From NCBI GenBank assembly GCA_027343785.1, contig DAHWKF010000070.1, forward strand, positions 1 to 8,344: a stretch of DNA of 8,344 nucleotides. Reading direction: 5' to 3'. Made by a program: the position numbers and the translations under genes. The stretch is from Leptospirillum sp. Lineage in GTDB: Bacteria > Nitrospirota > Leptospirillia > Leptospirillales > Leptospirillaceae. Of this stretch, positions 6,369-8,344 are shown one piece after another (position 1 is the stretch's first letter; each line of letters starts with the position of its first letter). The notes beneath the pieces are model-generated. The model was given only the letters and a program-made list of their open reading frames with translations, was not told the DNA's origin and searched no databases.

Positions 6369-6392
6369 CGGAAATGGGTGACGCCATTTCCG
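6369..6392. repeat. Perfect 9-base inverted repeat
   Basis: CGGAAATGG (6369-6377) and CCATTTCCG (6384-6392) are exact reverse complements separated by GTGACG. No T-run follows on either strand, so it is not an obvious terminator. It could be a protein site, an RNA hairpin or a transposon-end relic. Confidence 0.6.
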
Positions 6393-6520
6393 GCCTTCCG
6401 GAGGTGGTCTGATGCCAGGGCTCCGACGGGTCCCGCCGGTTCTGCTTCCGGGAAGCCATGCGTCGTCCGGGGGAGGTGGTCGTCTCTACCCCCTACCTTT
6501 CTACAACAGGGGCCCATCTA

Positions 6521-6567
6521 TGCCGGACTCTGGCGATTTGTGCCGGACCCCCGGGACGATGCCGGGT
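6521..6567 (+). repeat. Short tandemly spaced TGCCGG repeats
   Basis: TGCCGGAC begins at 6521 and at 6541, TGCCGGGT at 6560, and a weaker TGCGGGAA at 6588. The spacings are 20, 19 and 28 bases. Regularly spaced short direct repeats of this kind occur as multiple transposase-binding sites near the ends of IS21-type elements. No istA or istB gene is recognisable here, so this would be a remnant at most. Confidence 0.35.
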
Positions 6568-6606
6568 GATCTGCATGGATCTGGACATGCGGGAATCCGG
6601 TTTTTG

Positions 6607-6629
6607 AGACGCTCCGTCGGAGGGCGTCT
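6607..6629. other. Hairpin downstream of the cytochrome b gene
   Basis: AGACGC (6607-6612) pairs with GCGTCT (6624-6629), and inner TCC pairs with GGA around a GTC loop with a two-base bulge. It lies nine bases beyond the end of the cytochrome gene. Read in the direction of that gene it is followed by CAAAAACC, not a U-run, so it could protect or loosely terminate the message but is not a classic intrinsic terminator. Confidence 0.35.
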
Positions 6630-6637
6630 TTCCCCCT

Positions 6638-7399
6638 TCAATTGTCCTTTGTCGCGGGTTTTTCCTGTTGTCCCGTGATCCGGGCGTACTCGGGGATTTC
6701 TTCATCCGTCAGGGGCTTGTCCCCATGGATCATGGACGAGAGGATATCCGAACGGAAGGTCACTTCGTGCAGGACGATTCCGGCCAGATGTCCGGCGATA
6801 AATCCGAGAATGACGTACATGCCGAAGGCGTGGATATTGGATAGGGTTTCCTTGAGCGTGTGGTGGAGGGGGTCATGAAGCGTCTTGAGAGACGGCAATG
6901 GCCAGAACCCCCACTTGACCGATGACCAGAGGACACCCGAAACGATCTGGACCGGAAAGACGAACAAGAGCAGGGGAAGGTACATGAATCGCGCCAGTTG
7001 GTTATGCCCGGGATCGGCCGGTGGAAGCAGTGTCCCGTCCGGCCTTCGCGGGGGGGAAAGGTGATGGCGGATTTCCTCCCGGATCGTTTCGAAGAGACGC
7101 CTCCCTTTCAGTTCGGGGGTGATTTCCCTGAGACGGCTGGTGGGAGACCCTTTCAGCAGGAGGTAAAAGCGCCACAGAAACAGAAGGATGAAGGCGTATC
7201 CCAGGTAGATGTGGGCTTTCTGGAACAGGGCCGTCGTCGACCGCGAGAGCCCCAGCTCCTTGTGCCAGTCGAACAGGAGGTAGCTTTCGAAGAGAAGGAG
7301 TACGACGACAAGGTTCGACCAGTGCCAGAGCCGAAGACGTATCTCCCAGACAGGGAGGTAGCGGACCCGGCGTTCGGCCGGCGGTGGTGGGACGATCAT
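6638..7399 (-). CDS. Cytochrome b561 / Ni,Fe-hydrogenase-type membrane cytochrome b
   Basis: This 253-residue integral membrane protein fits the di-heme, four-helix cytochrome b superfamily (HyaC, thiosulfate/formate enzyme gamma subunits). Such subunits pass electrons between the quinone pool and a partner enzyme. The sequence shows RLRLWHWSN (21-29) with His26 entering helix 1, KAHIYLGY with His63 in helix 2, a loop of about 50 residues (84-135), helix 3 (about 136-158), and helix 4 with His190 and His204 thirteen residues apart between them. His26, His63, His190 and His204 are the likely heme ligands; His211 is an alternative. The tail (from about 212) is polar and charged. GGAG about eight bases before the ATG supports the start. 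No catalytic partner lies in the window, so its electron donor or acceptor cannot be named. It follows the outer-membrane-like gene by 100 bases on the same strand. Confidence 0.85.
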   Translation of the reverse strand: MIVPPPPAERRVRYLPVWEIRLRLWHWSNLVVVLLLFESYLLFDWHKELGLSRSTTALFQKAHIYLGYAFILLFLWRFYLLLKGSPTSRLREITPELKGRRLFETIREEIRHHLSPPRRPDGTLLPPADPGHNQLARFMYLPLLLFVFPVQIVSGVLWSSVKWGFWPLPSLKTLHDPLHHTLKETLSNIHAFGMYVILGFIAGHLAGIVLHEVTFRSDILSSMIHGDKPLTDEEIPEYARITGQQEKPATKDN

Positions 7400-7444
7400 T
7401 ACAAGTCTCCTCGGGAAAGGTTCGGGACGCAGTTGGCTTCCCGT

Positions 7445-7473
7445 ATTCTAGCGGGTCAGGGCCTGTTGGGGAA
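7445..7473 (-). promoter_or_regulatory. Weak candidate promoter between the OMP gene and the cytochrome gene
   Basis: On the minus strand TAGAAT (7445-7450) is a good -10 box, preceded after 17 bases by the poor -35 box TTCCCC (7468-7473). If used, the cytochrome gene would have its own promoter and need not form an operon with the upstream gene. Confidence 0.25.
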
Positions 7474-7499
7474 GCGAAGGGAGATTCTCCGGAGGCTGC

Positions 7500-8195
7500 T
7501 CAGAGGTGCAGTCCCAGTGAAACCGGTACGAAGAAAAAAGGATTGGCATTTTTTGACGCGCCGAGAGGCTGGACGATCGTGGCATAGTCCGCTTCCAGCT
7601 GGAACATGAAAACGTTCAGGCCGAACCCCCCCTGGAGATAGGGTGAGCCGCTGGTGCCCACGAACACGTTGGATGTATTCTGGCCGTTGACGGCGATCCC
7701 GCCGTCGGCGGCCAGGTAAAGGAAAACCTGGCTGTCGCCCAGCAAGCGCACTTCGACGCCCAGGGTGACGGGGAGAACCTGGAAAGCGGCGTTGCCCGGT
7801 TGTCCGGGAAAGTCGAGAACCCCCACCTCCAGACGCAGGCCGAAGTTGGAAGTCAGCCAACCGTTGATTTCGAGTCCGCCCCCATACCCGTTGGACACCA
7901 GGCTATTGACCAGCGGACGGTCCGGAGCGGATGGAAACCCCAGAGGGTTCCAAAGGGCGGGGACGGGCCATATGCCGAGAACGGTCACCCCCACACCCGG
8001 AGGGACAAACGTTTCCTGTTCCGCCTCCTGAGGGCAAGGGTGGGAAAAGAAGTCCCAGATGGTATGCCCTCCCGCTTCAAGGCTGTAAAGGGAATCGCAG
8101 CTTCCGTTTCCGTCGGCCGGCGCGTCGGCGGGAAAACCGGCCATCAGGGCGATTGTCAGGATGACGGCGGAGATGGTTGTCGATCTGTGCGGCAA
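7500..8195 (-). CDS. Secreted probable outer-membrane beta-barrel protein, uncharacterised
   Basis: This 231-residue protein is not one I can name. A signal peptide is clear: basic start MPHRSTT, hydrophobic core ISAVILTIALMAGF (8-21), then PADAPADG with a likely cleavage near residue 25. The mature part opens with a segment containing two cysteines (Cys33, Cys54). It continues with alternating polar/hydrophobic, glycine- and aromatic-rich strands: GYGGGLEINGWLTSNFGLRLEVGVLDF, VTLGVEVRLL, VFLYLAADGG, GFGLNVFMFQLEADYATIV. It ends FFFVPVSLGLHL, the kind of strand expected to close an outer-membrane barrel of about eight strands. The start is TTG at 8195, supported by AGGGAG just upstream on the minus strand (8202-8207). 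No ATG in this frame would keep the signal peptide intact. The cytochrome gene follows, and a transposase gene ends 34 bases upstream, so its original promoter may have been displaced. Confidence 0.75.
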   Translation of the reverse strand: MPHRSTTISAVILTIALMAGFPADAPADGNGSCDSLYSLEAGGHTIWDFFSHPCPQEAEQETFVPPGVGVTVLGIWPVPALWNPLGFPSAPDRPLVNSLVSNGYGGGLEINGWLTSNFGLRLEVGVLDFPGQPGNAAFQVLPVTLGVEVRLLGDSQVFLYLAADGGIAVNGQNTSNVFVGTSGSPYLQGGFGLNVFMFQLEADYATIVQPLGASKNANPFFFVPVSLGLHL

Positions 8196-8201
8196 GGGGA
8201 C

Positions 8202-8207
8202 TCCCTA
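8202..8207 (-). promoter_or_regulatory. Ribosome binding site supporting a TTG start
   Basis: On the minus strand AGGGAG lies six bases before TTG 8195. It is the same motif and spacing as for the PII and amtB genes. It is the main reason to accept the non-ATG start of the secreted protein. Confidence 0.65.
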
Positions 8208-8229
8208 GTATAGAGACCCAATAAAATAT

Positions 8230-8344
8230 TTACACTTTAGCTTCAGATTCGAGAGCGTCAAAATTCCTCCAGCGATGAATCACGGGGTTCTCGTTGATTT
8301 CCTGGACGCCTTTGAGGATCCGTTCCTTGAGTTCAGCTAAAGTG
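8230..8344 (-). CDS. C-terminal fragment of a probable IS630-type transposase (cut by window edge)
   Basis: The minus strand is open from the window edge to TAA at 8230-8232 and encodes 37 residues running from TLAELKERILKGVQEINENP to VIHRWRNFDALESEAKV. The pattern LxELKxRIxxGIxEIN-x(2)-P-V-x-HRW is one I recall from the C-termini of IS630-type DDE transposases, but the catalytic part is outside the window. The gene is truncated only by the window boundary, so it may be intact. The element's end should lie in the 34 bases between its stop and the TTG of the secreted protein gene; CTATACTAG (8204-8212) there contains TA dinucleotides, the target of this family. Confidence 0.5.
   Translation of the reverse strand, partial: TLAELKERILKGVQEINENPVIHRWRNFDALESEAKV

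Larger units (their letters stand above)
6306..6637. other. Gene-free stretch with repeats, possible transposon remnant
   Basis: No reading frame here has a convincing product or start. The open frames on both strands translate to Arg/Pro/Gly-rich sequence without family resemblance. The stretch does hold a perfect 9-base inverted repeat (6369-6392), a direct repeat GGAGGTGGTC (6400-6409 and 6472-6481), a series of TGCCGG motifs (6521-6567) and a hairpin next to the cytochrome gene (6607-6629). The mixture looks like degraded mobile DNA between two gene modules. Confidence 0.4.

Noticed and set aside
6607..6629. Intrinsic terminator of the cytochrome gene
   Set aside because: The stem is good, but in the gene's direction it is followed by CAAAAACC with no U-run. 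It is kept only as a hairpin.
6412..6678. Possible small gene in the gap before the cytochrome
   Set aside because: The product is low-complexity Gly/Pro/Arg sequence, it contains the TGCCGG repeats and overlaps the cytochrome gene end.
8206..8211. TATACT as a -10 box for the secreted protein
   Set aside because: A start point from it would cut off the ribosome binding site, and no fitting -35 box is seen.
7800..8213. 137-codon plus-strand frame opposite the secreted protein
   Set aside because: It is antisense to a frame with a clear signal peptide and ribosome binding site, and has no features of its own.

Overview
This window reads as chromosomal DNA from a GC-rich Gram-negative bacterium. 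Two features suggest a Gram-negative cell: a secreted beta-rich protein with an outer-membrane-style C-terminus, and a b-type respiratory cytochrome. The overall flavour (ammonium uptake, copper export, b-type cytochrome, transposon debris) would suit an environmental chemolithotroph such as Leptospirillum. That is an impression from memory of such genomes; nothing here proves it.

Layout. Positions 67-1784 (+) are a nitrogen operon. A PII signalling protein (glnK type) is followed after 71 bases by an AmtB ammonium channel, with a strong G-run/C-run hairpin between them. Two hairpins at 1789-1850 separate this operon from the convergent copper-exporting P1B-type ATPase copA (1852-4389, -). 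copA shares a 122-base promoter region with a divergent gene for a 78-residue protein with three cysteines near its C-terminus (4512-4748, +). That protein is unrecognised. A convergent AAA/DUF4143 ATPase follows (4765-6219, -), with a very AT-rich promoter carrying two 11-base direct repeats and no visible ribosome binding site.

The stretch 6226-6637 holds no convincing gene. It contains a perfect 9-base inverted repeat and a small array of TGCCGG repeats that may be worn transposon-end material. Next on the minus strand are a four-helix cytochrome b561/HyaC-like protein (6638-7399) and, 100 bases upstream of it, a secreted probable outer-membrane beta-barrel protein with a TTG start (7500-8195). 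The window closes with the C-terminal 37 residues of a probable IS630-type transposase (8230-8344, -).

How the genes work together. PII and AmtB form the standard sensor-channel pair, in which PII plugs the channel when nitrogen is plentiful. The PII here lacks the tyrosine that is normally uridylylated, so control is probably by ligand binding alone. CopA exports Cu(I); the small cysteine-tailed protein could be co-regulated with it, but this is inference. The ATPase, the repeat-bearing gap and the transposase tail make the right half look like a patched accessory region. I see no CRISPR array, tRNA or rRNA. I found no clearly new multi-gene system. The best leads are the Tyr51-less PII, the copA/small-protein divergon, and the DUF4143 promoter repeats.
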